Shown: positions 1 through 11,867, counted from the stretch's first letter. The stretch: DNA of 64,000 nucleotides from Aquila chrysaetos chrysaetos (GCF_900496995.4 NC_044030.1:16428851-16492850), one strand, 5' to 3'. The notes: a model not told the origin generated them from the letters alone. Numbers and translations: made by a program.

Positions 1-632
1 GGACTCTGCTCCGCCGTGGGGTCCCTCCCATGGGAGACAGTCCTTCATGAGCTTCTCCAACAAGTCCTCTCCGCGGGCTGCAGTTCCTCACAGACTTCCC
101 TGGCGTGGGTCCTTTCCGTGGGCTTCAGTTCTTCCCGAACTTCCCTGGTGTGGGTCTTTTCTGTGGGCTGATCTTCAGTCACAGACTGCTCCAGCGCGGG
201 CTTTCCCATGGAGTCTCGGCCGTCTTCAGGGGCATCCCCCTGCTCCGGCATGGGGTCCTCCCCAGGCTGCAGGTGGGCATCTGCTCCCCCGCTCCCCCCC
301 CATGGGCTGGGGGGGGGACAGCCTGCCGTCCCACCATGGGCTGCAGGGGCATCCCCTCCTCCCCCGCTCCTCCTCCCCCTCCTTCCTCACTGACCTCGGT
401 ATCTGCAGAGGTGTTCCTCTCACATCCCACTCCCCTCTCCGCTGCAGGTTTCCCCCTCTTAAATATGTTATCCCAGAGGTGCTACCACCATTGCTGATGG
501 GCTTGGCCTTGGCCCTGGCCAGTGGCGGGTCCGACTCAGAGCTGGGGAAGGTTCTGGCAGCTTCTCACAGGAGCCAACCCTGCGGCCCCTCCCCCGCTAC
601 AAAAAAAACCAGCGCCACACAAATCCATAACA
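1..632 (-). mobile_element. Old avian endogenous-retrovirus-type LTR, truncated by window edge
   Basis: Read on the minus strand, a TG-starting terminus at about 632 is followed by a GC-rich promoter-like segment. A tract of variant units then runs to the window edge; on the plus strand these read as ctgctcc(a/g)gc(g/a)tggg and cccatggg-ctgcag. This layout matches an interspersed LTR I recall as frequent in bird genomes, though I cannot name the family. Several overlapping open frames exist on both strands because the units are repetitive; I do not regard them as genes. The other end is outside the window, so target-site duplications cannot be tested. Confidence 0.55.
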
Positions 633-3600
633 GTCAGGGGCAGAAGACATAGGCCCATGTGCAGGAAAAGAGTGAAGGAGCACCCATTGCCTTGTTTCCC
701 CAGACCATGAGAGGTCTGTGTCTTACACCCTAAAACCTTCTTTCTCATGTGCTCCTCAAAATGTCTGTGGATAGGAATTGGCCTGAACCAGGTGTCTGCA
801 GGGTGCAGCTCGACTCTACCCTTATCTGTCCAGTCAGAACTTCCTCTCTCTCTCAATCTCTGTGTCTCTCTTTTTAGTGCAGCTTGGTCCTGAAGTCCAA
901 ACAAAATCTTAGGGAAAGAGGGGAAAGGGATGTGTTTCTTAAATGTGAAGTAATTGTTTTCTGTTTCTTCTGGGCATGCCTACACAGTTAAGGTAGAGAA
1001 GCCCTGGGCATGGAGCAGAAGCTTAACACTTTCACCACCTGTTCCTGATGCTTTGCTGTAAGGTGACCACAAGGTGGAGAGTAACCCAGTCAGACCACTG
1101 AGGATGCTTGCAGCATGCAAACGTGAACAGCTGAGAGGCGTTCAGAAAGCTGCTCCTGGACATTTCTCAGCTGCTGGTGAGTGAGCCACAGAGCTGGGAA
1201 GACTTGCCTTCAGCCTGGTCTGAACCATGGTCTTGGTGGCTGGCATAGTGAGGAGTGGGCAAGGGCAGCTTTGAGAGCTGTCTCACTCTACTGATCTCTG
1301 GGAATACATCTGTTTGTGCAAGTCCCCAGGTCATGCAGACAGGTCTTGCTGCAGACCAAACAAGGAGCAAATACAGACAGTTACTTGCCTACAATCATTT
1401 GGTTACACTCAGTATGTTCCTTAGCACTCTGCAGGCAGCTGAAGAGCAGTGGAAACTTGGGGGGAGATCTCACCACACTGGGTAATATCGAGCACTTGTT
1501 ACCCAGGTGGCTCTGTATTTGGCCACAACTTTAAAAGGCTTGCACATTCTCAATAAACACACCAAAAAAATCAATAAATGCACGAAGGTTAAGGTAGGGT
1601 TTGGTGTGCAAAAGCTGCTGCTGGCCTTCTGCCAGTCTGAGCAGGTGAATGGACATGTTCACCCAGGGCGCAGTCTCTTGCAGGCTTCTATTTCCGGAAC
1701 TGTGAGACAAAAACCTGGACCAAATGAGTTTAGCAACACTGACCTTATGTACCTTCTTAATCAGGTACACCACCAGCAGCAGGTCTGATAGGAAGTTTCT
1801 GCTGTGGGAAAGGCACTCGACACGGCTGTGGGAGCAGCTAAGCCCTAAGCCCACAATGGCTGTGGTTCATACCTACAGCAGGGCAGGTATCCAAAACTGC
1901 TGTCAGTGACAGTGCAGTGCTAGTTGCCTCATTGCCCTTAATGCTGCAGTGCTCACGAGATCCCCTGACTGTCTCGGCATGGGGTGACAGCCAGGCAGAT
2001 GCAGAAGACGACTTCAAAGATTTTTACCATTGAAGCTTTAAGACCAAGTTAAGACTTAAAAATTTGTCCAACACATGACGTCCCCACAAAGAATGGGTCC
2101 AAGAGATATGGAATTCCTTGGTCTTTCTTCTAGCAGGTGACCACCACCTCCTTTCACTCTTTGAAGCTCTGTTCAAAGCTCTGTTCAAAGTCTCTAAAAA
2201 GATGAGGAAGGATCCAAATGCCCAGCATAGGTTCTGCCCATTGCTGTCTGTTGGTGTGCAAGTGCATGTGTTCAACATGTGCTCCTCCTTCTGGGCGCAG
2301 TAGCGCTGCATCCTGTAGTGGAGCAGCAGGTGCTGTGAAGGTAGCTGTGTTAGAGGTTGTTCCAAGATCAGTCAGTGAAACACACAGGACCAGAAAGGGC
2401 AGGAATTGCTGGGGTAAGGAACCATGCACATGTAAACACAGGTATACGCAGTGCTGTCTGTATAGGTGTGGGTACGTGGGTGTACCTGTGTGTAAATAAA
2501 CGCGTACACACAGAGAGTCACAGTCAGGTTAGTAAAGTGCTGTGTGTGCACAAAGTAAAACTGTTCAAGGAACGGTGAAGAATAGGGCTTGATGTGCTGC
2601 CTCCTTGCCTGGCACTCGAGTTGGGCCATCGTGAACTTGGGTGCAGGAAGGTAGAGACAGTGTTAGTGTCCGTGCGCAGACTGAAACGTGCGGCACAGCA
2701 TCTGAAATGTGCTGAGGGTTGGGATTTCTCTTGCTTTTGGACTTGGTGTGTTGCCCCAGGTGATTTCCCCTAAAAAAGGGAAACGGTGCGGGGAAAGAGG
2801 CTGCTTCTGCAGAGAGCAGCACAGGCTAACTTCATGTGGCGTCCTGCATAGCGGTACTGCGGTTGCAGGCAGATGCCTGGTGCTGCTGCCATTTGGAGAG
2901 AGCACTGTGCAGGGATGTGAGCAGCAGTTGCTCACCTTTGTGTGCTTGGAGGTGAGGGACTAGGTCCCCTGTTGTGCCTTGAGCTAGAGAGGCTTGAGGA
3001 GAGCGAGGTCACCTTCTCCTGAACCAGTACTGACTCTGCTTGTGTTGCACGTGAGTTGCTAGGGGGGTGGAGATGAGGTGTTTCGTGCACACGAGCGTGC
3101 TCAGCGTCAGGACGCGACCCTGCCTGCGGCACACGTTTTGAGAGCAGGGTTGGTCCTGGGCTGTGTGAGAGCTCCATCCAGCTTCGGTCCACAATCATGG
3201 CGGGGAGGTTTCTCTGGCGAGACCGCCCCTGCGGTGAGGGAGCATCTGCGAGAAGAACGCCTGTCCCCGAGTGCAGAGCCTGCCCAGCAGCACTTGTGCC
3301 TGGAGCTCCCCAGGCTTTCGTGAGTGTAGCCGGTGGCCCTGGAGAAGCCCGGAGTGTGCACAGGCTTGTGAGCTGAGGGGCCTGGGAGGGCTTTAGGTAG
3401 CTCTGGCACCTGCTTTGAAACCGCCTCCTGTGCTGCCCAGCCTTCCCGGGCAGGAGCCCTTGCTGGCAGGTTTCTGCCACCATTTTGTGGGAGGGAGCTG
3501 CCATTTTGTTTGGTGTCGCAACCCCTGCTTTCTTTGTACCAGGAAGTGTTCAGATATAAAAATATATTTTTTTATATACAATGCATACCAACATTTATAT

Positions 3601-5387
3601 AGTTAGAAATATATGTATAAAGGAGTGTATTAATATGCATTTTTATTTATACATAAATACATTAATTATATATCTACATTTAGAGGGGTATACAAATTAA
3701 ATATTTATGACTGTAAAAGCATAGGTATAAAGTAGATAAACTAGTCTTTATTAAGAGCTAATGGAATGAATAATTGAATTTGAAGAAAATGTAATTAAAC
3801 AAAAGTAAAAGGCAGGTTCAGGCCCTCCACTTTGCATGGTTGCAGAAAAAGCATTGACATGTCAGGGTGGCACGTAAGAGGTGGCACAGAGAAGTTGGGA
3901 TGTGCCAGAGGGCTGTGAACCTCTCTGAGATGGCCACCAAGCAGGCCTCGGCACAATCCCTGAGATGTGCCAAGAAGAGAGCTGTCCTGTGAGCCAGCCT
4001 GAGAAGGCTCCATGGCCGGGCAGAGCCCAGTGGGATGGTCATGCAGTAAGTATCACTGGGGTAGGCTTTGGGTGTTGCATGGCCCTACCAGACATGGGCA
4101 ACAAAGTCTGCAAAAACAGAAGGCCAGCACAAAATTCCAGTGTCAGAGGAACATGTGTGTGGGGACAGCGAGGAAAAGACCTGAAGGGGATCCCAAAAAA
4201 GACCACATGGGCTTCTTTATCCTTAGGTCGATGCCATAGATAAAAGCCAGACTGAGCATGCTATCAAGACCATCCTGTTAGACAGCAATTACTGCAAGGC
4301 TTTGGGGCACAGAACGCAGCCCCGTGCCTTTAGGGACCAGAGCTCCTGCAGAAAGAGCAAGTGGATCAGTATAAGCACTAGGGTGTTGTGGAGCTTTTCA
4401 GCTCAGACCATGGTTATTTTGGTGCCCAGAGGAGCAGGATGGTGGTGATAAAAGTGCTGGTGGGGCTTTTAGTTTTGAATAACAGGGATGATACTCTGTG
4501 TTTTGCTGGGAGTCTTATGGTGTGTATGGCCATGGGGGGATCTGACAGATGCAGAACTGCTGAGCCAGGCAAAAGGGATGCATGGCAGACTAGTGTGGTC
4601 CATAAAAGGACAGTCACGTCAAGCTGCATCCCCTCGTCTGAGGATGTGCTACATGTTCATGCACACATCATCTTCCTATCTGAGGGGATTTTTAGGCAAA
4701 CGACGGTCTCAGATATCCCAAGGTCTGTTCCTATCAATCTGTCAAAACACATGCCAAAGGAGTCTGTCCTGGGCAGACATCGAGCAGGGCTGGTGAGTGC
4801 AGTTATGTGCTGGTGTGGGCCGGTCACAGCCTGCGACTCCTCCTGCATGTTTTGCACAGCTCTGTGAAGCATAGAGGGAGGCAGAAGAGGGGATTCTTTG
4901 CCCCCCAGGTCATGCTGCTTATGCGCTGTGTGCCAAGTCTGCCCATCCGAGCTCTGACACCACTGGTACGCTTTTGGCATAGGTGTTGACCATGCAGCAG
5001 GTACACTGTCTGATTTCTAGCAGGAGCTCCTCGGGTGGGAGAGCTGTCCCTCAGAAGGAGAGGCCCTCCCTCCAACGTCTGTGTGTTGAGCCAGCCTGGC
5101 GCAGATGCTGGGTGTGCAGTGGAGGAGGAATAGGAGAGTAAGGACAAGCTGGAGTGGGCTGCTGGGAGGTCGGGCGTGTTGCCTTGTTCCTAGCGCTGTC
5201 ATTCCTTGCTCGTATTTCCCTGGGCTGTTAGGGTCAGCCTGAGAGACTGAGGAGAGCTCTCGAGCAAGCTGTTGGTGCTTAGCAGTTGCTTGCTTTTTTA
5301 TCTTGGCACTCTTTTTCTGCTTTGGTTGCCCTACCTCGCTTGTGAGAAAAGTTCCTTTCTGGAGCTGCTGTTTGCTAAATTTCAGAG
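633..5387. other. No recognisable gene; AT-rich block near 3.55-3.8 kb
   Basis: Moderately GC-rich single-copy-looking DNA. Short open frames on both strands carry no family motif. An AT-rich island with tata and ttta runs occupies roughly 3555-3795. A small tandem duplication (gctctgttcaaa twice) lies near 2165-2190. I see nothing else to annotate. Confidence 0.5.
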
Positions 5388-5892
5388 GTGCTGGCCAAGG
5401 CGCTGAGTTTTTCCTGTGCTGAACTGTCAAGGCCCATGCTTGCTGGGGGCCATGGTTATGAAGGCAGCGGTGCTGTGCCTGAGGGCCCCTTTTTCAGCCT
5501 GTACCACCACCACCGAGCGTGGCTGAGACCCATGGAGAGAACCCCTGAGACCACAGACTCCCGTTTTTCACTCAGGGCTTTTTGGGTGGCCACCTGTGTC
5601 CTCGTGGAGCCCTGGCAGAGTACTGGTCCAGCTGCCTTCGCAAGCTGTTAGGAGCTGAATGGCCCAAAGGTTTGGGCTTGCATCTCCTCTGTGAGGCAAA
5701 GTGCACGCTGGGCATGTGGTTTGGGGGCTTGCTGAAGCAGGGTTCCTGCATCCATTCAAGGGTTGGTCTGTGGCAGCATTGCTGAGACATGGCAAGGGGA
5801 GGTTGAGACAAGAGGCCATTAAGGAGGCCAGGGAGGTGGCCATGGGCTTCCCAAGGCTGGGCCGTTGTTGGGGGCCAGCCCGGTGCCTGCAG

Positions 5893-5931
5893 GGCTATTT
5901 GTGCCCCCAGGATGGCCGTGCTGTTTCTTTG
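5893..5931 (+). CDS. Possible small exon of unidentified gene
   Basis: Acceptor GCCTGCAG and donor GTAAGC bound 39 bases that read GYLCPQDGRAVSL in phase 0. This would join in frame to the candidate exon at 6388. Evidence is only the splice sites and phase; a segment this short can arise by chance. Confidence 0.18.
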
Positions 5932-6387
5932 GTAAGCGGGACAAAGGCAGCCTGGCTCTGCAGGGTCAGAGTGGTGCCAGAGCCCCTGGTGAGCCTTGGC
6001 AGGAGGAGGGAGGGCAGGCTGGAAGCCCTTCCCGTGGCTTCCTAGTGTTGTAAAGCGAGACGGTCAGCCTGTAGGATGGGAGTGAGAAACCAGGCTGTTT
6101 CTTGGTGGGCCCCAACCTAATGTGGGAAGGTGATGGAGAGGCTCTGTCTGTCTGCTTTGCTGATTTCTGAGGTGCACTGCGAAAGCAGAGGGAGGTCTCC
6201 GAGGTCTGTGTCTGCTGCTGAAGCCTTTGCTGAACTGCCTGCAGGCACGTGTGACCCAGCAGTTACAGGCATGGAAATGGTTGCAAGTCCTTCTGAGGGC
6301 TGTGGATGAGCTTGGGCCTCACTGACAGTTTTCCCCTCTGTCCTCTTCCTGCTCCAACAAGGTCATTTGCCATGCTGTTGCTTGCAG

Positions 6388-6503
6388 CGAGACTGTGCCA
6401 ATTGCTCAACTGGTGGCCCGGCAGAGGAGTTCCAAGAGGAAAATGGGACGTCAAGTGAACTGCCAGATGAGGCTGAAGAACACGTCTCCGGTCACGTTAG
6501 CAG
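6388..6503 (+). CDS. Candidate coding exon of unidentified GC-rich gene
   Basis: A pyrimidine-rich acceptor (TGTTGCTTGCAG) and a strong donor (GTAAGC) bound 116 bases. In the frame that ends with a two-base overhang it reads 38 codons with an acidic stretch (EEFQEENGTSSELPDEAEEH). The overhang AG joins the C at 7772 to make serine, so the frame continues into the next candidate exon. I do not recognise the protein family. An alternative acceptor lies upstream at about 6360. A non-coding transcript or chance open frame is possible. Confidence 0.35.
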
Positions 6504-7771
6504 GTAAGCCCCAGGCAACTGTGGAGGGCCTGCCTTTGTGAAGGAACTGTGCAGCTGCTGGAGCAAAAGTCTTGGCCGTGAGGCTGTGCCACTAATGGCC
6601 AGGAGCTGCGTGGTCCCAGTGAAGAGTTCCTGGGAGCGGAGAGTGTTGTTGACAAGGGTGCTTGTGCTTGCAAGCCCTGGTCAGCGAGGAAGCCCTTCTC
6701 GAGCATGTACGTGAGATGTGAATGATCTTGAAAGAAGAGTTCTTGGAGGACGCTTGGTTTCCCTTCCACCTGCCCGTGGTTCTGTGAGACCCGCGGTTGG
6801 GGTGCGGGCGAGAAGTGTGGCAACGAGCCTGCTCGTTCTTTGAGGCTGAGCTCAGCCTGTTGTGGAGTGGCAGGGATGAGCCATGGCCTCGCAGCGAGAA
6901 GGAGTCCCTGCAGCATTATCTGTGGTTGTTTCAGCAGCTCCTGTTGCTGCTGCAAGTGCCCTGGTGCCATGACGTTGTTGAAGCTCAGGGGCTCTTCTTG
7001 GTACCTCCGCGCCTTTTTGCGTAAGCTGCTGCAGCAGTATTTTCCCAGAGCCCGTGGGTCAGGTGTCCCTCACTGCCGTGCTGTTGTTGTGTTGCTGTCA
7101 GTGGGTATCCCAGGATCAGGCCCAGGCAAGGCCCATCTGCTTGCGAGTTGGCAGCTTGGAGCAACAGGGGGTCTTGCAGTTTGTTTGTATTCCCCTGTTC
7201 TTGTCTGTAACGAAGGGTTTGCTGCTTCTTGCTCTCCTGCGACCATGCCAACAGTCTGCCCTCTAGCTGGGAAGCGGAACTGGTGACTCATAGCCCAGTT
7301 AAACGGCAGTGATTGTCAACGCACGTTGATTCACTGTCTTGCACGGTGATACCCTCGGAAGTGCTTGAGCCTGCCAAAATTGGTGTGGTGCAGCCAGCAA
7401 GTAAAGAGCAAAGTGACCAAGAGCTTGTTTATCCCAGGGTGGCCCGAAGGCCAGCGTGGTGTGTTCCTCTGCAGTTGTTATTTGGCAACCTCTGCCGTGT
7501 GGTGGGAGTTAGGGAGGAGGGCGCTTGCAAGCTAGGGTAGAGAAGAAGAAACTGTTTGGGCGGTGGTGCAGGAGGTGGCCGAGGAGGTGGAGTTAGGCTG
7601 CATGTGCTACGCCTCTGGGAGCTGCTGCTGCTGCTGCCGCCGTTGGGTGGTAAAGAGCAGCCTGACCATGGGTTCCCCCTGAGATGTGACTTGTTGTGGC
7701 ACCTCACAGGTGCAAGGCTTTTCTGAGAGTGTAAGGAGAGGCAGGGTCACCTGTTTCTTTCCCTGCTGCAG

Positions 7772-7863
7772 CACGGCAGTGGAGGTTGCGGTTTGTGAGT
7801 CCTTGGGTGTGAGCCACGATGCTGTAGCAGAGAGACCCACGCCTGTGGCCGAGAGCATCCTTC
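7772..7863 (+). CDS. Candidate coding exon of unidentified gene
   Basis: Acceptor TTTCCCTGCTGCAG and donor GTAACT bound 92 bases. The frame reads TAVEVAVCESLGVSHDAVAE followed by RPTPVAESIL, with one-base overhangs at both ends. The C overhang joins GA of the exon at 7981 to give arginine. The frame is also open without splicing from 7686 to 8381 (231 codons), because the 117-base putative intron is a multiple of three and stop-free. No known domain seen. Confidence 0.35.
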
Positions 7864-7980
7864 GTAACTGTCTTTTGGAAAAGTATGGACTCCCTGGAGG
7901 GAGTTATCTGCTGTGCTTGAAGTCTCTTTGGGTTGGGTGGAGGAGAGTGCTACTCACGGCTCCATCTGCAAACTCTTTAG

Positions 7981-8194
7981 GAAAGCCGAAAGGAACTTTG
8001 CGTCAGCCCAGGCCTTTGAGCATGCCAGAAGAAGGCAGCAAGAGGCCTGTTCCTCGCCTGCCACGAGGCAGAGGAGTGGCGTGTGGAGTGGTGAAACCCA
8101 GTATGGAGAGTGCCCGGCCTGCCTTGCCTCCAGCCACTGGGAGTGGACCACCTAAAGAAATTCCCATGCAGAGGCACGTCACGGTGGTAAACAG
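7981..8194 (+). CDS. Candidate coding exon: basic proline-rich segment, unidentified
   Basis: Acceptor CTCTTTAG and donor GTCAGT bound 214 bases. The reading frame is basic and proline-rich, beginning KPKGTLRQPRPLSMPEEG, then SKRPVPRLPRGRGVACG, and ending QRHVTVVN with a two-base overhang. It looks like a disordered coding segment, and codon use is not that of low-complexity repeat. The overhang joins the C at 8608. I cannot assign a family. Gene prediction with transcript data is needed to decide between coding exon and chance open frame. Confidence 0.4.
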
Positions 8195-8198
8195 GTCA

Positions 8199-8228
8199 GT
8201 GTGTGCGTGTGTGTGCGCGCGCGCGCGT
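8199..8228. repeat. TG/CG dinucleotide microsatellite
   Basis: An alternating purine-pyrimidine run of gtgtgt followed by gcgcgcgcgc, directly after the donor of the candidate exon ending at 8194. Such a run can adopt Z-DNA; that is inference only. Confidence 0.8.
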
Positions 8229-8607
8229 GAGCGAGGCAAAACGAAGTGTGGTGGACCCTTGGGTGCTGCCGTGCCAGCAGTGCTTTTGGGGACGTGGGAA
8301 TCTAAGCGCCCGCCCTTGCAGAAGGTGAAGTTTGAATGTGGGTCGGTACCCAGGAGGGAGCCTTTCTGGATGCTGCCGTAGCTACCCTGTGCTCTTGGCC
8401 TGCTCCTGTGTCTTCTGGGGAGAAATGTGGCCAAATGTGTGTGTGCGGATGTCGCTGTTTCCCAGGCCCAGGAGGGAGCCGTTGTGGGCAGCGTGATAGA
8501 AAGCTGAAGGAGGTTTGTGTGTAGGTGGCAGGCGATGCTGCGCGTTCAGGGTCACGGTTGTCTGCAGGTGGCTGCTCTTCGCCTCTTGCCTGACCTCTCC
8601 ATTGCAG

Positions 8608-8668
8608 CGTTAGTGTTTGTGGCCCTTCTCGGCATGCTCGGACCCAGCAGCTGCCCGCCCGTGTTTGG
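8608..8668 (+). CDS. Candidate coding exon of unidentified gene
   Basis: Acceptor CTCTCCATTGCAG and donor GTGAAC bound 61 bases. With the carried-over AG it reads S then VSVCGPSRHARTQQLPARVW and ends in phase 0. It continues the frame of the previous candidate exon, but I could not find a convincing following exon. A possible ending, PNDMSMD then TGA near 9751-9773 behind acceptor CCCCACAG, does not fit phase 0 directly. Confidence 0.25.
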
Positions 8669-9519
8669 GTGAACTGAGATGGGGGCTGGAGCTGCGTTTT
8701 TGCTGGGTCAGCGGTACATGCTGGTTTTCAGCCCCCTTTGAGCCTCTCTAATCCAGGTGGCTTAGGCATGATGCTGCCCCATCATTTCTCTTTCTGTGTT
8801 TTTTCGGCCACCCTGGGCCATCAGCTGATGGCGAGGAGAAAGTGTTTGCTGTTTGCTCATTGTGGCTGCACTAAGTCCGCTGGAGCTGTGATTGTGGTGG
8901 TAATCCTGTGCAGGTCACCAGGCTGGGTTGGAAGTCAGCCTTGCATTGAATGGAAACGGCAGTGGTGTGCCGCTTCCGCGGCGGCGTAGCTGTGAAGTGG
9001 CACGGAGCGGAGTGACAGCTTAATCCTGCCGTGGTGCCTGCTCTTTCTGGAAGACCCACGGAAAGCAGGCGCATCGTGCCCCAGTTGCCTGCCTGAGTCC
9101 TGGGTGCGTCGGGGCTCTGGGTCCCAGAGGGGGAGATGGGGATGCGCTCAGAGCACTCGTGAGAGCAGCAGCCACTTCAGCTTTTGTGCCTGAGAGCGTA
9201 GCGTTTACCGATGGCTGCTAGCACTGCCTCGTGACCTTTTGTGCTGCTCCGCAAAGGGCTGTTTGCTATGGCAGTGCTCTGCTGGTTGTGCTTTTTGGGA
9301 AGTTCCCTGGCGTGCTGGTACTGGTGGAGTGGGCAGGTGCCGTGGGGCAGGAGACAGCCTTGGGGCTGCTGGGTGGATCTGCTAGGGTTTTGCTCTGGGG
9401 CAGGGCTCCTCTCGAGGGCAGGAGACACTCCTTGTGTCAGTGGGCAGTGGGGCTGTGGCTGCAGCAGCAGCTGTTTGGGTGTACCCAGGCAGAAATTTGG
9501 AGGAGTTAAGAGGCGGTGG

Positions 9520-9925
9520 TGATGGTGGCAGGAGCCAGAGGGTGTGAAGCTGAGGTGGGCAAGAGGAGAGCAGCGGCAGGAGCAGCGAGGAAGCTGGAGG
9601 AGCTGGCAGTGGCCGTGTGAGCAGTGGAGGGTTTGGAGGTAGAGGCCAGGGAAGAGAGATGTGCTGCGTGCGGCAGGTGAGGGGAGTGAGGCCAGGGCCC
9701 CAGCAGGCGCGAGGAGACTCAGGATGGACCTCTCTGTCTGCCCCACAGCTCCTAACGACATGAGCATGGACTGAGCTAACCCCTGTTCTTCTGCTCCTGA
9801 GCGAGCTGAGTGGAGCTGCAGTGGAGAAACACGTCAGCAGCTCTGCTCCTGTTTTGTCGAGGAGGCTGCTGCGCAGAGGAGAGATGGGTCAAGCTGTCCA
9901 GCCATGCAGGAGAGATTTGTTCTGC
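9520..9925. repeat. Diverged duplicate, copy A
   Basis: Contains gccagaggg-tg-gaagctgaggtgg near its start and tgttttgtcgaggaggctgc near 9850, the same two landmarks in the same order as in 11868-12260. Identity is partial with gaps between landmarks. The nature of the element is unknown. Confidence 0.4.
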
Positions 9926-10027
9926 AGGACCTTCCAACCCAGGCCCCTCTTGAGCCAAGCACTGTGGGACCAAGTCCTCAGACCATGCAGACCATGCCCC
10001 ACCAACTTCCCTGTGCCGGTGCACCCA

Positions 10028-10510
10028 GGGGCCTGGCCCTCAGACTGTTGAGGGCTTTGTTCCCCACCTCCCTCCAAGGCAATGCCCATGGCGTCTGGCT
10101 TGGGGTTCTGCCATAACTGTACACCACCATGCCCCTGGGCAGAGTGCCATGGGGCCTGGCCTCTAGCCATTCTGGGCTATGAATTTCAGGCTCCTACTTG
10201 AATAGGAGAGCTATGAGTCCTGCTCTTGTAGGCAGGCAGACCTTTGCCACCAAGGCTGCCCCCACTCTCGGCACCCTGGGACCTGGCCTTGGAGCAGTGC
10301 TGGACTTTGTTCCCCACTGCTGAGTGCTTGGACTTGGCCCTCATGCTGTGAAACACCATGATCTCCCTGTGCTGGTGCTGTGGGGCATGGCCCCTGCTGG
10401 CTGTGCGAGACATTGTTCCCCCAGCTCACCCCAAGCCCAGCACCATGGGGCCTGGCTGTTGGGCTGTGCCTTGGGCTGTCCTGCGTCCCTTTGCAGACAG
10501 GTTGCTACTC
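10028..10510. repeat. Degenerate repeat with ggggcctggcc core
   Basis: Variants of caccatggggcctggcc recur near 10028, 10151, 10276, 10382 and 10447, about 65-125 bases apart. Several are followed by a tttgttccccac-type box. Units are strongly diverged. Related wording recurs at about 16205-16290. Confidence 0.45.
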
Positions 10511-11867
10511 CCTGTGCCAGATTTTCCCCCACTGGGGACTATGTCCCTTGTGCCCTTCCTCTGTGGAGCCACTGGGGACAGGTGGGCCACCCCCAGGACA
10601 TGGCTTGCCAATGCTTCCCCATCATGCATGCCCCCCTCCAGAGCGGAATGGCACTTGCAGAGCAGCACCCATGCCTTTCTGCTGCTCCTCCCAGCAGTGC
10701 TGCACGCTGCTCTGGGGGTTGGACCACCTTGCTGCCCAATGAGACCCAGCAAGACCCACCAGTGACACACTCCTCAGCAACAGCAGTCCTTAGCAGGGGC
10801 AGGACAAAGCAGGAGCCTCTGGTGACACTGCTGCTGGAAAAGGCTCAGCTTTCTGTCTCCACCAAGGTGCAGCCCTAGCACCCTCTTTCTTCCTGGAGTG
10901 GGATCAGAAGAAGCTGGCCAGCCCATGCTCTCCATGCTGCAGCATGGCATGGCACCACTGCTGCTCCCAGCACGGGCTGTGGGTGTTTGGGTTCAGCAAC
11001 ATGTCCTGGTGTAGGAAGGCACCCCATGGTGGGGGTAGAGACAGGCACCATGAAGAAGACAGCATGAGGGACCATCAAAGAAAGCTCTGGAGACACTGGG
11101 AGAGCAGCTCCTGTGCCCTCAGCACTCCACCTTACTGCCTTTTTTCTCTCCCCAAACTGATGATAGTTTTGGAGGAGGATGACTTTAAAAAAATGGAACA
11201 AGCTTTTTAATCCATGAACCAAACAGTTATAGCATAAGCATCTTTGCATAACTAGAGTACACCGTTTCTCTTACAATAATTTTTACCCCGCAGGAATAGC
11301 ACATCCAGTGGCTGGGCAGGGCTTCCTGAAAGCCTTTCCTAATTCAGTGGAGTGTTTTGCTATCCTCAGTCAGAAAGCAAGAGGGCAGCAGCCTCCAGTT
11401 TAACAGTGAGTACGGTTAACTAGACAGCAAAATCATAAAGCTGCGCCCAGCAGCAAATGGCTTTGTATACAAAAAAGAATTGCCAGAACTAAGGTCCCTG
11501 TTTGAGTAGCATGGTACTTTAATGATACTACTTCGTTTTGTGCCAACACTCAGCATAAAACTTGGCAGACACCTGGGAGGGTATTTATAATTAACAGAAA
11601 CTAAAGCAGCTCCCTCTAACAGGCAGATAAAACTGAGACTTTGGACAGGTTTTAGCAGGATGCAGTTTAAAGTTTATGACCAGAGCTGCTGACACACCAC
11701 AGTTTAAAGAGACTGAAAAAAAAATCCACACAATGTTCACTTATAACCAAAGAAGCCTGAAAAAACCTGTTAAATGTTTCTAGAGGAGAGCAAATATGGC
11801 AAGCCATTGTACACAGGAGTGACATAGGAGTGGCAACAAGTCCCAGGAAGGGAATGGCTGATGAGTT
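10511..11867. other. No recognisable gene; composition changes from GC-rich to AT-rich
   Basis: The GC-rich style ends at about 11.15 kb and an AT-rich style begins. Open frames here overlap on several frames and both strands without motifs. The segment around 11753-11808 is repeated, diverged, at 16299-16353. Confidence 0.4.

Noticed and set aside
5017-5430. 137-codon minus-strand frame with a lysine-rich stretch
   Set aside because: No recognisable family and no supporting splice structure; the opposite strand (5388-5651) is open as well.
5388-5651. Plus-strand frame after a TTTCAG acceptor that might be an exon of the unidentified gene
   Set aside because: No good donor before its stop and no phase link to the next candidate exon that I could defend.
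7620-7645. CTG/CCG triplet run as an expandable repeat
   Set aside because: Only a few units and interrupted; not notable.
9177-9767. 196-codon minus-strand open frame
   Set aside because: Leucine/serine/proline-rich antisense of a GGA- and CTG-biased stretch; no family motif and overlapping frames are also open.
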